Source of the DNA: Streptomyces cellulosae
GTDB lineage: Bacteria; Actinomycetota; Actinomycetes; Streptomycetales; Streptomycetaceae
NCBI GenBank assembly: GCA_014655195.1
Contig: BNBH01000005.1
Span: forward strand, 248,334-312,333
DNA: 64,000 nt
Direction of reading: 5' to 3'
Shown piece after piece: positions 38,479 to 47,643 of the stretch; positions within the stretch are counted from its first letter, which is position 1, and each line of letters opens with the position of its first letter. Position numbers and translations under genes: made by a program. Under the pieces are notes generated by a model that saw nothing but the letters and a program-made list of their open reading frames with translations, did not search any database and was not told the DNA's origin.

Positions 38479-40153
38479 GTGTGAGCCTTCGTGTGACGGT
38501 ACGGACGGAGCGCCGCACGGTGGCGGCGCCCACGCCCAGGGCGGACAGGGCGATCGGGACGAAGACGGCGGTGACGGCGAGGCAGCCGGCCGCGAGCGCC
38601 GCCACGGGCGAGGCGAACCGGCCGGCGGCGAACACCCCGGCGGCGACGGCCAGGACGGAGGCGAGGACCGGCCGGCCCAGGTCGCCGAGGACCCGGCGGA
38701 CGCCGACGGTGACACTCGGCGCGTCCCCGGAGCGGGTCGCGCGCAGGCCGGTGAGCAGCAGCACGGCGGTGACGGTGATCCCGGCGGCGTTGGCCGCGGC
38801 GATCCCCGCCACGCCCCAACGGCCCACGGCCAGCGCGCCGATCAGGGACGTGGCGACGATGCCCACGCCCATCACGCCCAGCGGGTACCAGCGGGCGTGG
38901 CCCGCCGAGAAGTAGCAGCGGACCAGAGCGCCCACCAGGGTCTGGCCCAGCAGGCCGAGCGCGTACACCCGCATCACATCGGCCGTCGCGGCGGTGTCGG
39001 ACGCGGTGAACGCCCCCCGCTGGAAGAGCAGTTCGATCATCTGCGGGGCGCAGGCGACCACCGCGCACAGGCCCAGCAGCACCACGCAGGACGCCAGCAC
39101 CAGGTCCCGCTGCACCCGCGCCCGGGCCCGCGCGGAGTCCCCGTCGGCCAGCGCCCGCGCCACCACCGGGAACGTCACCGTGCACACCATCAGCGACAGC
39201 GTCATCGGGATCTGCGCGACCTTCTGCGCGTAGTTGAGGTGCGAGATCGCGCCCGCGGGCAGCGACGACGCCAGGAACCGCTCGACCAGCACCTGCGACT
39301 GACGGCACAGCGCGAACAGCAGCACGGCCGCGATCAGCGCCAGCCGCACCGGCCGCTCCTCATCCGCCGGACCGTCGACGGAGGCGGCCCGCGCGGGTGT
39401 ACGGGAGGTGAGCTGCCGCCACAGCGACGGCAGTTGCACGGCCACCATCAGACAGCCGCCCACCGCGACCCCGGCCGCCGCCGCGCGCACCCCCCACGCG
39501 CCGCCGAAGGCGAACATCGTCGCGATGATCCCCGTGTTGTACGCGACGTAGATCGCCGCCGGGGCGAGGAAGCGGCGGTGCGCCCGCAGCGCGGCGCTGC
39601 AGTACCCGGCGAGCCCGAACGCCAGCAGGCTGAGCGCGGTCAGCCGGGTGCAGTCCACTGCGAGCCGCGGGTCCGGCAGCCCGGGCGCCAGCACGGCCAC
39701 CAGGTACGGCGCCCCGACGGCGGCCAGCGCGGCCACCGCGGCGAACGCCAGGCACAGCCGGGGCAGCGTGGCCCGCACCAGTTCCCGCACCGGGTCGCCC
39801 GGGACGCCCCGCGCGCGCCGGGCCAGCGCCATGCTGAACGCCGGGATCAGCGCGATCGCCAGCCCGTCCTCGATCAGCAGCGTCGCCGCCATCTCCGGCA
39901 CGGTCCACGCCACGAGGAACGCGTCGGTGTCGCTCCCCGCCCCGAACAGCCGCGCAAGCGACTGGTCCCGGACCAGCCCGAGCAGCGACCCGGCGATGGA
40001 CAGCGCGGCGGTGAGCAGGGCGGCACGGGCGAGGAAGCGGCGGGAGAGGTTGGGGTCGCCCTGGCCTTCGGACCCGGTTCCGGACGTCTCGACCGGGGGA
40101 GGGGGCGCGTCGGCGGTCCGGGGCGGGGCGCAGTCGGTGCGGGGTGTCGTCAT
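38462..40153 (-). CDS. MurJ/Wzx-type lipid-linked oligosaccharide flippase
   Basis: 563 residues, 13-14 membrane segments after a polar N-terminus of about 40 residues. RDQSLARLFGAGSDTDAFLVA is the MurJ/MviN signature, and PMTLSLMVCTVTFPVVARA fits the second half. Within this cluster it probably flips the undecaprenyl-linked repeat instead of lipid II. ATG 40153 overlaps the ligase stop (ATGA). The much longer open frame in this direction is a coincidental extension into other genes. Confidence 0.88.
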   Translation of the reverse strand: MTTPRTDCAPPRTADAPPPPVETSGTGSEGQGDPNLSRRFLARAALLTAALSIAGSLLGLVRDQSLARLFGAGSDTDAFLVAWTVPEMAATLLIEDGLAIALIPAFSMALARRARGVPGDPVRELVRATLPRLCLAFAAVAALAAVGAPYLVAVLAPGLPDPRLAVDCTRLTALSLLAFGLAGYCSAALRAHRRFLAPAAIYVAYNTGIIATMFAFGGAWGVRAAAAGVAVGGCLMVAVQLPSLWRQLTSRTPARAASVDGPADEERPVRLALIAAVLLFALCRQSQVLVERFLASSLPAGAISHLNYAQKVAQIPMTLSLMVCTVTFPVVARALADGDSARARARVQRDLVLASCVVLLGLCAVVACAPQMIELLFQRGAFTASDTAATADVMRVYALGLLGQTLVGALVRCYFSAGHARWYPLGVMGVGIVATSLIGALAVGRWGVAGIAAANAAGITVTAVLLLTGLRATRSGDAPSVTVGVRRVLGDLGRPVLASVLAVAAGVFAAGRFASPVAALAAGCLAVTAVFVPIALSALGVGAATVRRSVRTVTRRLTHGRTR

Positions 40154-41496
40154 CGGGCCACCGCCTCCTCGACGCGGCCGGGCAGGGTGTCCCGGTGAGC
40201 CGTGTCCGCGGAGGCCCGTTCCGCCAGCCCCCACCACGCCGTCAGGCCCAGCGCGACGCCGGTCAGGAGGGTCGACGGGCCGCCGATGTCGCCGTACACG
40301 TAGTCGACGAGCTGCCACAGCAGCAGCCCGCAGGCGATCAGCGCACAGTCGAGACCGGCCCCGTCCCGCCGCGCCCGCGCGAGCCCCCGCACCGCGCACA
40401 CCAGCAGCGCCAGCCAGCTCCCCACGAGCGCGCAGAAGCCGAGCAGCCCCTGCTCGCTGAGCACCAGCAGATACATGCTGTGCGGGGAGAGCAGCGCCTG
40501 CTTGTGGAACGCCTCCCCGGCGCCCTCGATGTCGCTGCCGGAGGACAGCGCGAGCGTGGCGTGCCCGTCGCGGTACTCCGGGAAGTTCTTCAACCCCACC
40601 CCGGTCAGCGGCTGTTCGCGCCACATGCCGACGGCGGACGCCCACAGCGTGTACCGGTCGACCACGGACTGGTCGGGCGCGTCCGCGACCTGCGTGATGC
40701 TGTCGATCCGCTCCTGCAGCATCGCCGAGCCCACCCCGAAGCCGCCCACGAGGATCACCCCCGCCGCGACCACGGCCGCCCCCGCCTTCAGCGCCCGCCG
40801 CAGCCCCGCCAGCGCGAGCTGCACCACGCAGGTCAGGGCGGTCGCGATCCAGGCGCCCCGGCTGAAGGACACCGCCAGCGGCACCAGCAGCACCGCCGCG
40901 CACCCGGCCGCCACGGCCCGCTGCCAGGACGGGGTGCGGCCCAGCGCGAGCCCGGTCGCGCAGACCACGCCGAGCGCCACCGCCGTGGCCATGCCCATCA
41001 CGTCCTGCGCCCCGAAGGTGCCCACCGCGCGGACGGTCTCGCCCTGGTAGGAGGCGCCGGTCCCGGTGACGTACTGGTGCACGCCGACGGCCCCCTGCCA
41101 CAGCGCGAGCCCCACGAACGACCAGGCCAGCAGCCGGAAGTCGGCCCGCCCGCGCAGCAGCACCAGCACGGCCGCCGGGACCAGCACGAACACCTGCAGA
41201 TAGCGGGCCATCCCGCCGATCCCCGCCGCCGGTGAGGCCGCGCCCATGGCGGCGACCGCGAGCCCCGCCACGGGCAGTCCCAGCACCACCGCCGCGCGCG
41301 GCGACAGCGGACGCCGCCGCTCCCGCAGCAGCAGGATCACGCAGTACCCGACCACCAGCGCGGACACCGCGTCGGCGGGCTGCGCGCCGTCGCCCGCGAC
41401 CGGGAGGCCCAGCAGCGCCACGACCGCCACCAGGGGCAGCACCGGCGCCGACCGGGCGGCCCGGCGCGGCAGAGGCAGTACGGGGACGTGACTCAC
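40150..41496 (-). CDS. O-antigen ligase/Wzy-like membrane protein
   Basis: 448 residues with about 11 membrane segments. The characteristic large extracellular loop lies at about 258-320 and contains DRYTLWASAVGMWREQPLTGVGLKNF and a following HSMYLLVLSEQG. This is the O-antigen ligase/polymerase (PF04932-type) pattern. It polymerises or attaches the exported repeat. Start GTG 41496. The conserved GVGLKNFPEY portion supports catalytic competence. Confidence 0.9.
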   Translation of the reverse strand: MSHVPVLPLPRRAARSAPVLPLVAVVALLGLPVAGDGAQPADAVSALVVGYCVILLLRERRRPLSPRAAVVLGLPVAGLAVAAMGAASPAAGIGGMARYLQVFVLVPAAVLVLLRGRADFRLLAWSFVGLALWQGAVGVHQYVTGTGASYQGETVRAVGTFGAQDVMGMATAVALGVVCATGLALGRTPSWQRAVAAGCAAVLLVPLAVSFSRGAWIATALTCVVQLALAGLRRALKAGAAVVAAGVILVGGFGVGSAMLQERIDSITQVADAPDQSVVDRYTLWASAVGMWREQPLTGVGLKNFPEYRDGHATLALSSGSDIEGAGEAFHKQALLSPHSMYLLVLSEQGLLGFCALVGSWLALLVCAVRGLARARRDGAGLDCALIACGLLLWQLVDYVYGDIGGPSTLLTGVALGLTAWWGLAERASADTAHRDTLPGRVEEAVAR

Positions 41497-41502
41497 CTGG
41501 CG

Positions 41503-42927
41503 TCAGCTCCCCGTCGGACGGACCAGCGTGACCGCCGTGCGCAGCAGGATGCAGACGTCCTGCCACAGCGACCAGTCGTCGATGTACGCGTTGTCGAAGC
41601 GGGCGCGGTCCTCGATCGAGGTGTCGCCGCGCAGTCCTTGGATCTGCGCGAGCCCGGTGATGCCGGTGCGCATCCGGTGCCGGGCCGCGTAACCCGGGTA
41701 CGTCTCGCTGAACTGGGCGACGAAGAAGGGACGTTCGGGGCGCGGCCCGACCAGGCTCATGTCGCCGCGCAGCACGTTCCACAGCTGGAGCAGCTCGTCC
41801 AGCGAGGTGCGGCGCAGCATCCGGCAGAAACGGCGCATCTCGTTCTCGTTGGCCACGCTCCACCGGGTCGCCGACTCGTGCTCGTCGACCGGCCGGTGGG
41901 TGCGGAACTTCAGCAGCGTGAACGGCCGGCCGTCCCGCCCGATGCGCTCCTGACGGAACACCACCCCGGGCCCGTCGGTGAGCCGCAGCGTCACCGCGCA
42001 CACCAGCAGCAGCGGGCTGACCAGCAGCAGCAGCGTCCCCGACACCAGGATGTCCAGCAGCCGCTTGCCCGCCCCGCCGCCCCGCACCGGCGCCAGGTCC
42101 AGCCGCCGGCACGCGAACCCGGCCACCCGCTCCCGCGCCGAGTACGGAGCCGCGTCCGCGTCGACCTCCCACACCACGCACCCCGAGGCGGCCAACGACC
42201 GCAGCAGGGCGGCCTGTTCGGTCCGCACCGACGGGCCGACGGCGAGCACCGCACGCACCCCGTTCTGGATGACCGCCCGGTCGACCTCCTGGTCGGTCCG
42301 CAGCACGGGAACGCCTCCCTCGGAGCCGTCCCCCTGCGTGGCGACGACCCCCACCGGCCGCACCCCGCTGCGGGGGTGGCGCAGCACGGCGGCGGCCACA
42401 CGCTGAGCGGCCGCAGCGGGCCCGATCACCAGGGCCGCGCGCGGGCGGCGCAGCAGCGCGGCGCGCCGCCGCCCGTGCACCAGCGCGCGCAGAGCGCCGG
42501 CCGCCGTCACCTGCACGGCGAACCCGGTCAGCACGGTGGCCACGGACAGCACGTCCCGCGGATGCAGCGCCGCCCACAGCGCGGCGGCGGCCAGCCAGAC
42601 CACCGCCACCCGCCCGCACACGGCGGGCAGTTCCTCCAGCAGCGCCGGCACCGGAGTCCGCCCGCCGCGCGGGCGCGGCAGCAGCGACGCCCCGGCCAGC
42701 AGGGCGAGAAGCAGCGAGGAGTGCCCGGCGGCCGCCCACCAGGCGAGCAGGGCCGCCGCGCCGTCCGCGAGGAGCAGGGGGACGGGGGAGGCGGGCCGTT
42801 CGGGGGGCCGGGCGGCAGGCGGCCGGGAAACGACGCCGGAACCGCGTGGGGGCATGACGGATACGGGGGAGGATCCGTGCTCCCGCGGTGCGACACCGGG
42901 GGAGGTCACGGTACGTTCGGCGGTCAC
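41503..42927 (-). CDS. Polyprenyl glycosylphosphotransferase (initiating sugar transferase)
   Basis: 474 residues. N-terminal half with several membrane segments (about 48-145) and a Rossmann-like CoA-binding middle. The C-terminal sugar transferase domain (about 285-474) carries KRLLDILVSGTLLLLVSP, FRQERIGRDGRPFTLLKFRT and LWNVLRGDMSLVGPRPE. It loads the first sugar phosphate on undecaprenyl phosphate, so it defines this locus as exopolysaccharide or wall-glycopolymer synthesis. GTG 42927 overlaps the upstream GT4 stop (GTGA). Confidence 0.93.
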   Translation of the reverse strand: MTAERTVTSPGVAPREHGSSPVSVMPPRGSGVVSRPPAARPPERPASPVPLLLADGAAALLAWWAAAGHSSLLLALLAGASLLPRPRGGRTPVPALLEELPAVCGRVAVVWLAAAALWAALHPRDVLSVATVLTGFAVQVTAAGALRALVHGRRRAALLRRPRAALVIGPAAAAQRVAAAVLRHPRSGVRPVGVVATQGDGSEGGVPVLRTDQEVDRAVIQNGVRAVLAVGPSVRTEQAALLRSLAASGCVVWEVDADAAPYSARERVAGFACRRLDLAPVRGGGAGKRLLDILVSGTLLLLVSPLLLVCAVTLRLTDGPGVVFRQERIGRDGRPFTLLKFRTHRPVDEHESATRWSVANENEMRRFCRMLRRTSLDELLQLWNVLRGDMSLVGPRPERPFFVAQFSETYPGYAARHRMRTGITGLAQIQGLRGDTSIEDRARFDNAYIDDWSLWQDVCILLRTAVTLVRPTGS

Positions 42928-44165
42928 GAGTGGATGGACTCCCTGTCCTCTGAGTGCTCGACGCGCTGTGTCGTCCGGTCGTCCTCGGCGCCGCCCGCCG
43001 TCAGGGGCGGGTGCGCCCCGGAGTCGGCCGGCCGGGCGCCGAGCAGATCGCGGTAGACGCCGGCGACCGCCCTCGCGGTGTGCCGCACGTCGTGAAGGGA
43101 CAGCACATGGCGGCGGGCCCGGTCGCCGAGGGAGGCGCGCAGCGGCGGGTCGAGCAGCAGCGCGGCCACGGTCCGGGCGAGCGCCCGCGGGTCCTCCGGC
43201 GGCACCAGGCAGCGGCCGGCCAGCGACGGCGGCAGGCTCTCGTGGGCCCCGTCGACGTCCGTGACCACCACGGGCCGCGCGCAGGCCATCGCCTCCAGCG
43301 GCGCCAGTGCCATCCCCTCCCAGCGGGACGGCAGGACGACCAGGTCGGCGGCCTGGTACCAGGGCGCCGCGTCCGCCACGGCCCCGGCGAACACCACGGA
43401 GCGCGGCGCGGCGGCCCGCAGCCGCTCCCCGTCGGGACCGTCGCCGACCAGCACGAGCCGCGCCGCGGGCACCCGCCGCCGAACGGCGTCCCAGGCGCGC
43501 AGCAGGACGTCCTGCCCCTTCTGCCGGCACAGCCGCCCCACGCACACGACGAGCGGAGCTTCCGCGTCCATGCCGTGGCGGGCGGCCAGTTGGGCCCTGA
43601 CCGGGCCCGTGTCGTCCACGGGCCGGAAACGCTCGAGGTCGATGCCGTTGGGCACGACGGTCCACCGCCCGCGGATCCCGGCGTCCACCCCGGTGTCCCG
43701 CTCCGCCTCGCTCACGCAGATCACGCGGGAGGCCCAGCGCGCCGCCCACCGCTCCCAGCGCAGGGCGAGCGCGGCCGTGCTCCCGCCGACCGCCTCGAAC
43801 GACCAGGCGTGCGGCTGGAACACCGTCGGGATGCGCCCGCGCACGGCGAGCCGCCCGGCCAGCCCCGCCTTCGCGCTGTGCGCGTGCACGAGATCCGGCC
43901 GCAAGTAGCCGATGGTGTCAACGAGTTGCCGCACCTCCCGCACCAGCGACGGCCCGGGTGAGCGGGTCGCCTCCCAAGTGCGGACATGGGCGCCGAGGGA
44001 GCGCAGCCGGGCGGCGAGGGGGCTGTCCGGGCAGACGGCGGCGACGTCCATGCCGTCCGCCAGCTGCGCCCGCACCAGGTCGGTCACGACCCGGGCGACG
44101 CCTCCGTCCACGGGCTGCGTGAGGTGCAGGACCCGCGGCCGGCGGCCGGGCGGTGTCAGGTCCAT
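42924..44165 (-). CDS. GT4 glycosyltransferase
   Basis: 413 residues. HLTQPVDGGVARVVTDL at the N-terminus, LVHAHSAKAGLAGRLA in the middle, and the donor site LPSRWEGMALAPLEAMACARPVV with E-x7-E (about 293-315). It probably adds the second sugar. ATG 44165 lies 8 bases past AGGAAG; a GTG two codons earlier is possible. It is the first gene of the coupled biosynthetic run. Confidence 0.92.
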   Translation of the reverse strand: MDLTPPGRRPRVLHLTQPVDGGVARVVTDLVRAQLADGMDVAAVCPDSPLAARLRSLGAHVRTWEATRSPGPSLVREVRQLVDTIGYLRPDLVHAHSAKAGLAGRLAVRGRIPTVFQPHAWSFEAVGGSTAALALRWERWAARWASRVICVSEAERDTGVDAGIRGRWTVVPNGIDLERFRPVDDTGPVRAQLAARHGMDAEAPLVVCVGRLCRQKGQDVLLRAWDAVRRRVPAARLVLVGDGPDGERLRAAAPRSVVFAGAVADAAPWYQAADLVVLPSRWEGMALAPLEAMACARPVVVTDVDGAHESLPPSLAGRCLVPPEDPRALARTVAALLLDPPLRASLGDRARRHVLSLHDVRHTARAVAGVYRDLLGARPADSGAHPPLTAGGAEDDRTTQRVEHSEDRESIHS

Positions 44166-44215
44166 GGGCACGGCTTCCTCGCTCAGGCAGGTGTCGGACG
44201 GGTGGGGCGGCGGAG

Positions 44216-45313
44216 TCACGGCCGGGCGTCGACGGCGGCGAAGAGCACGCCGGCCCACGCGGCGTCGCGCTCGGAGGTGAGGCGGAAGGACGCCCGGTCG
44301 CCGGCGCGCGTGAGAAGCCCGTCGAGGTCGAACACGTCGGAGTCGTAGCCGAGGGTGTTGGCGTACGCGGGCACGCGCGAGGAGGGCGCGGACGCCGGGT
44401 TGGAGATGGTGCTGTTGAGCACGTCGTCGGCGGGGTTGGCGCCGTTGCCGAGCGCGGTGGCCGTGTCGCCCGCGGTCAGGACGAGGGAGTCGCCGGCGGT
44501 GCCGCGGTCGCCGTTGTAGGCCACCATGCCCACCCGGCCCCCGGCGGCCTCCGGGAACGGCAGGTTCCGCAGCGCGAAGGCCGCGCCGGAGTCACCGCTC
44601 AGCCGGGCGAAGCCGTCCCACACCGACAGGTGCCGCAGCGGCTCGGCGGCGTTCTCGTACGCCACCACCAGCGTCCAGCCGCCCCACGCGCCGGCCGTCG
44701 ACCGTCCGCCGGCCACGTTGATCTGCGCGACCGTGTAGAGCCCGGACCCGCTGTCCCGCACCAGCCGCGTCACGTCGGCGGAGGCCTGGAAGGCGTCCAT
44801 GCCGCCCGATACGCGGTGCCCGACGAGGGTGTCGGCGAGCAACTCCTTGTAGTTGCCGCCCGGCTCGGCGATGAGCACGCGCCCGTTGTCCTCGGCAGGC
44901 TTCTGCTCGCCGACGAGCAGGTTGCCGCCCCAGTACAGCCGCGCGTACGTCACCCGCGACCCCTTGGGCAACCGCACCTCCCCCTGGGAGGAGTTGTACG
45001 TGTTCTCGTCGTCGTCGACGTCGACGTAGTGCATGTCGAAGTCGCCGTTCACCCCCTGCCGCGTGCCGTTCTGCACCGAACGGCAGGAGGACGCCGAGGC
45101 CCGGCAGGTCGCGGAGGAGTTGGCCGCGCGCACGATGTTGCCGTGCTGGAGGGCCCGGTAGCGCTCGCCGAAGGGGAGTGCCTCCGCCTCCGGAGCCGGC
45201 GCGGAGGTCGCGGCGGTCGCGGCGACGGCGGCGCCGCAGGGCGCCCAGAGCGCGGTCAGGGCGAGAACGCCCACCGTCGCACGGCGAAGCAGCTGACCCA
45301 GGGTTTGGCGCAT
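44216..45313 (-). CDS. Secreted protein, DUF3344-like
   Basis: 365 residues with a signal peptide (about 1-31, ending GAAVAA). The rest is a beta-rich extracellular domain with VTYARLYWGGNLL, GAWGGWTLVVAYEN and SGDSGAAFALRNLPFP, the pattern I associate with DUF3344 domains of secreted Streptomyces proteins. Two cysteines occur near residue 70-78 (TCRASASSCRS). No anchor motif. It lies 50 bases upstream of the first glycosyltransferase on the same strand and may be co-expressed with the polymer genes. Confidence 0.75.
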   Translation of the reverse strand: MRQTLGQLLRRATVGVLALTALWAPCGAAVAATAATSAPAPEAEALPFGERYRALQHGNIVRAANSSATCRASASSCRSVQNGTRQGVNGDFDMHYVDVDDDENTYNSSQGEVRLPKGSRVTYARLYWGGNLLVGEQKPAEDNGRVLIAEPGGNYKELLADTLVGHRVSGGMDAFQASADVTRLVRDSGSGLYTVAQINVAGGRSTAGAWGGWTLVVAYENAAEPLRHLSVWDGFARLSGDSGAAFALRNLPFPEAAGGRVGMVAYNGDRGTAGDSLVLTAGDTATALGNGANPADDVLNSTISNPASAPSSRVPAYANTLGYDSDVFDLDGLLTRAGDRASFRLTSERDAAWAGVLFAAVDARP

Positions 45314-45637
45314 GACCGTTCGGAGCCTTTCGGAAAGGGTGGCGGCGGCACGGCAGCGGGGACGAGTGCGGTGCGTCCGCCCGGTGAAGGTGCGTCGGAG
45401 CACCGCAACTCTAGTCACCAAACGGACAAACAAGGCGAAATTCGCCTAAGTGAGACAAGTGTGTTGGAATCGTGAAGCCCGGTTTGGTGCGGGACCATCC
45501 CCGCACCCCGGCTCATCTGCCGGAACGCGCATCAGGGTGACGCCGGCCCGGCCCGAAAGGCGTACGTCCGGTTGCGGGGGTTCGTGGACGCTTCGACGGT
45601 GGGTCCAAGATCCGAAAGCCCCGCGAAAGGACTCTCC

Positions 45638-46507
45638 ATGCGCGCTCTGCCGGCCCGGCGCATCGCACTCGGCGCCCTGTGCGCCGCCCTCCTGGTCACC
45701 ATCACCGGCCCGTCCGCCCTCGCGGCCGACTCCCACCCCGCCCCCGTCGTACAGCTGCCGCAGCCCGACACGGCCCAGGCGGACCTGACCCCGGTCGCCG
45801 ACCTGGCCCGCGCCATCCTGTCCGCCCCGGGCGGCCAACTCCCCCTGACGGAGGCGCGACGGCTGGCGACGGCGGCACGGTCGGCGGTGGAACGGGCGGG
45901 GGCGGACGACCCGGCGACCACGTCGGTCACGGTGGTCGGCAACGGCTCGGCCCTCGCCGCACCGGCCCTTCCCGGCGTCCGCGTCCCGAACCGGGCACCG
46001 AGCCTGCTGCTGCCCACGGCCGAGGAGGACACCACCCCGACTGCCGCCACGGACAACGCACTCGGCGCCGTACGGGAGGCGTTGGAGAAACTGTTGGACG
46101 TCCTGCTCCCGAAGTCCGACCCGGCCGCCGCGTCGACCGCGGCCACCGAGCCCAGCGGCACGTCGACGACGGAGACGGACGGCACGGGTACCGACACCTC
46201 GGCGTCCACGGACACCACGGAGCCGACGGTCGGGATGGACATCGTCGACGAGGCCACGGCGGCCGCGAACGCGAGTGAGACGGCGGCCGACGCGGCCGCC
46301 GACGCGGCGCTGACGTCGACCGAGGCGCTGGTGGCCCGGGTGGACGAGCTCCTCGCCGCGCTGGCCGGCACGGACACGCAGACTGCCACGACGCTGCCGG
46401 CTCCCGCGGACCCGGCGGCCTCCTCGGGTTCGGCGACCCCCGCCGAACCCGCCGCGGCGCCGGGCCTGCTGCCCGCGCTCACCTCACTCCTGACACCGAA
46501 TTCCTGA
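45638..46507 (+). CDS. Secreted alanine/threonine-rich protein of unknown function
   Basis: 289 residues with a signal peptide (1-29, ending SALA). The mature part has a helical region (ADLARAILSAPGG, LTEARRLATAARSAVE), a threonine-rich low-complexity stretch (about 165-200) and a helical C-terminal half with DEATAAANASETAADAAAD. No cysteine pair, no LPXTG. ATG 45638 with AAAGGA SD. I do not recognise a family. Its surface location fits the neighbourhood. Confidence 0.75.
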   Translation: MRALPARRIALGALCAALLVTITGPSALAADSHPAPVVQLPQPDTAQADLTPVADLARAILSAPGGQLPLTEARRLATAARSAVERAGADDPATTSVTVVGNGSALAAPALPGVRVPNRAPSLLLPTAEEDTTPTAATDNALGAVREALEKLLDVLLPKSDPAAASTAATEPSGTSTTETDGTGTDTSASTDTTEPTVGMDIVDEATAAANASETAADAAADAALTSTEALVARVDELLAALAGTDTQTATTLPAPADPAASSGSATPAEPAAAPGLLPALTSLLTPNS

Positions 46508-46660
46508 GATACGACCGGAGCTTCGGACGCCCCATCAGTTCATAGAATTCGTATGAGGACTCGGCAATCTTCGATGTCCCGGTTTCCGCTCCGCCCGGGG
46601 ATCGTTGTGCACGGCGACAGAACCACTCCGGCGACTTGCGTTGCCGAAGAAAGGAACACG

Positions 46661-46927
46661 ATGAAGTCCCTGAAGGCTGCCGCCGTCCTTGCCGGGTCCC
46701 TGATCGTCGCCGGTGTCGCCGCGCCCGCGTACGCCGACACCACCGACCTGGCGTCCACCGGCCTCGACACGGGCCTGCGCACCGCGGTTCCCTTCGAACT
46801 GATGCCGCTGCAGGACTCGAAGACGCTCGAGACCGACCAGGAATCGGTGATGGGCACCGCGAAGGAGGCGGTGGGCGTCGTGAACGAGGTCAAGCCGGTG
46901 CGCGGCGACGTGGGACTGCATGCCTGA
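46661..46927 (+). CDS. Small secreted protein
   Basis: 88 residues: signal peptide about 1-25 (KAAAVLAGSLIVAGVAAPAYA), then a short acidic mature part (LASTGLDTGLRTAVPFELMPLQ) with no cysteine. ATG 46661 follows AAGGAA. It has its own strong terminator. No family recognised. It is one of at least six small exported proteins between 45.6 and 49.2 kb. Confidence 0.75.
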   Translation: MKSLKAAAVLAGSLIVAGVAAPAYADTTDLASTGLDTGLRTAVPFELMPLQDSKTLETDQESVMGTAKEAVGVVNEVKPVRGDVGLHA

Positions 46928-46943
46928 CCTTTCCCACCCCCAA

Positions 46944-46980
46944 GCGTGTGGCCCCCGGTGCAGAACCGGGGGCCACACGC
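46944..46980 (+). terminator. Terminator of the small secreted gene
   Basis: GCGTGTGGCCCCCGGT (46944-46959) pairs perfectly with 46965-46980 (16 bp, 5-base loop) and is followed by TTT, 17 bases past the stop at 46927. Confidence 0.9.
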
Positions 46981-47010
46981 TTTACCGCCTGCCGAGAGCC
47001 GGCACACGAA

Positions 47011-47045
47011 AGAAGCCCCGGTGGCGTGAGACCACCGGGGCTTCT
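47011..47045 (-). terminator. Terminator of the short chaplin
   Basis: AGAAGCCCCGGTGG (47011-47024) pairs perfectly with 47032-47045, 14 bp with a 7-base loop, 43 bases past the chaplin stop on the minus strand. Confidence 0.85.
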
Positions 47046-47087
47046 CGGGTTCTACGACGGATGTCCGTGGTCGTAGATGCCGGGCTG

Positions 47088-47327
47088 CTACTTGTTCACG
47101 CAGTGGTTGCCGAAAGCGGGGTTCAGGGCCCCGATGATGTTCACGGTGTTGCCGCACAGGTTGACGGGGATGTTGACCGGAACCTGGATCACATTGCCCG
47201 ACACGACGCCGGGCGAGTGGACGGCCGCACCCTCTGCGCCGGAGTCGGCCGAGGCCATACCGGCGCCGCTGAACACCATGGCGCCCGTGCCGAGAGCCAG
47301 GGTGGCCGCCTTCGCGATGCGAGACAT
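47088..47327 (-). CDS. Short chaplin (ChpH-like)
   Basis: 79 residues. Signal peptide about 1-28 (ending GMASA), then one chaplin domain: SPGVVSGNVIQVPVNIPVN, NLCGNTVNIIGALNPAFGNHCVNK with the conserved cysteine pair. Short chaplins are secreted, self-assemble into amyloid and make the surface hydrophobic. ATG 47327 lies 6 bases beyond AAGGAG (a GTG one codon earlier is less well spaced). The promoter candidate at 47386-47413 resembles BldN sites. Confidence 0.93.
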   Translation of the reverse strand: MSRIAKAATLALGTGAMVFSGAGMASADSGAEGAAVHSPGVVSGNVIQVPVNIPVNLCGNTVNIIGALNPAFGNHCVNK

Positions 47328-47643
47328 CACGTTCTCCTTACTTACTGGTTAAGCGCGGCAGCACGTGGAGCGCCGCACGCACCGCTCAACGCGGGACCGC
47401 GGCCCGGGTCACGGGGAATGTCCAGAGATCACTCTTTGATGAGTGTTTGTTCCTGATCGCGAGTCCGCCTCGCCGTGTCGTTCGCCCGTCCGGTGTCGGA
47501 ATGCACGTCTGTGACCTGCGACTTTGTAGTAAATGTGCGCATCTGGGCGTTTCGACTGTCAAAAGTCGCAAACGTCGCTTACGTTAACAGCGTTCGGTGA
47601 CCGGTCCGCCGCGGACCGTGTCCACACGAGAAACGGAGAGGTA
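47328..47643. other. Divergent promoter region, chaplin / secreted cassette
   Basis: 316 bases, AT-richer than the surroundings. It contains the BldN-like site for the chaplin (47386-47413), a small dyad CGACT/AGTCG (47553-47557 with 47564-47568), and the TCGCAAAC and TTAACAGCGTTCGG motifs that recur, rearranged, upstream of the second secreted cassette. No ORF with coding character. Confidence 0.6.
47386..47413 (-). promoter_or_regulatory. BldN-type sigma promoter of the short chaplin
   Basis: Read on the minus strand: CGTGAC (47413-47408), exactly 16 bases, CGTTGA (47391-47386). The BldN (ECF sigma) consensus, recalled as CGTAAC-N16-CGTTGA, is matched at 11 of 12 positions. Chaplin genes are established BldN targets, and the site is about 59 bases from the start codon. 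Confidence 0.7.

Noticed and set aside
38462..42739. Single 1425-codon frame over the polysaccharide genes
   Set aside because: Only its last 564 codons are the flippase; the rest is out-of-frame noise over the ligase and glycosylphosphotransferase genes, whose own frames have clear family motifs.
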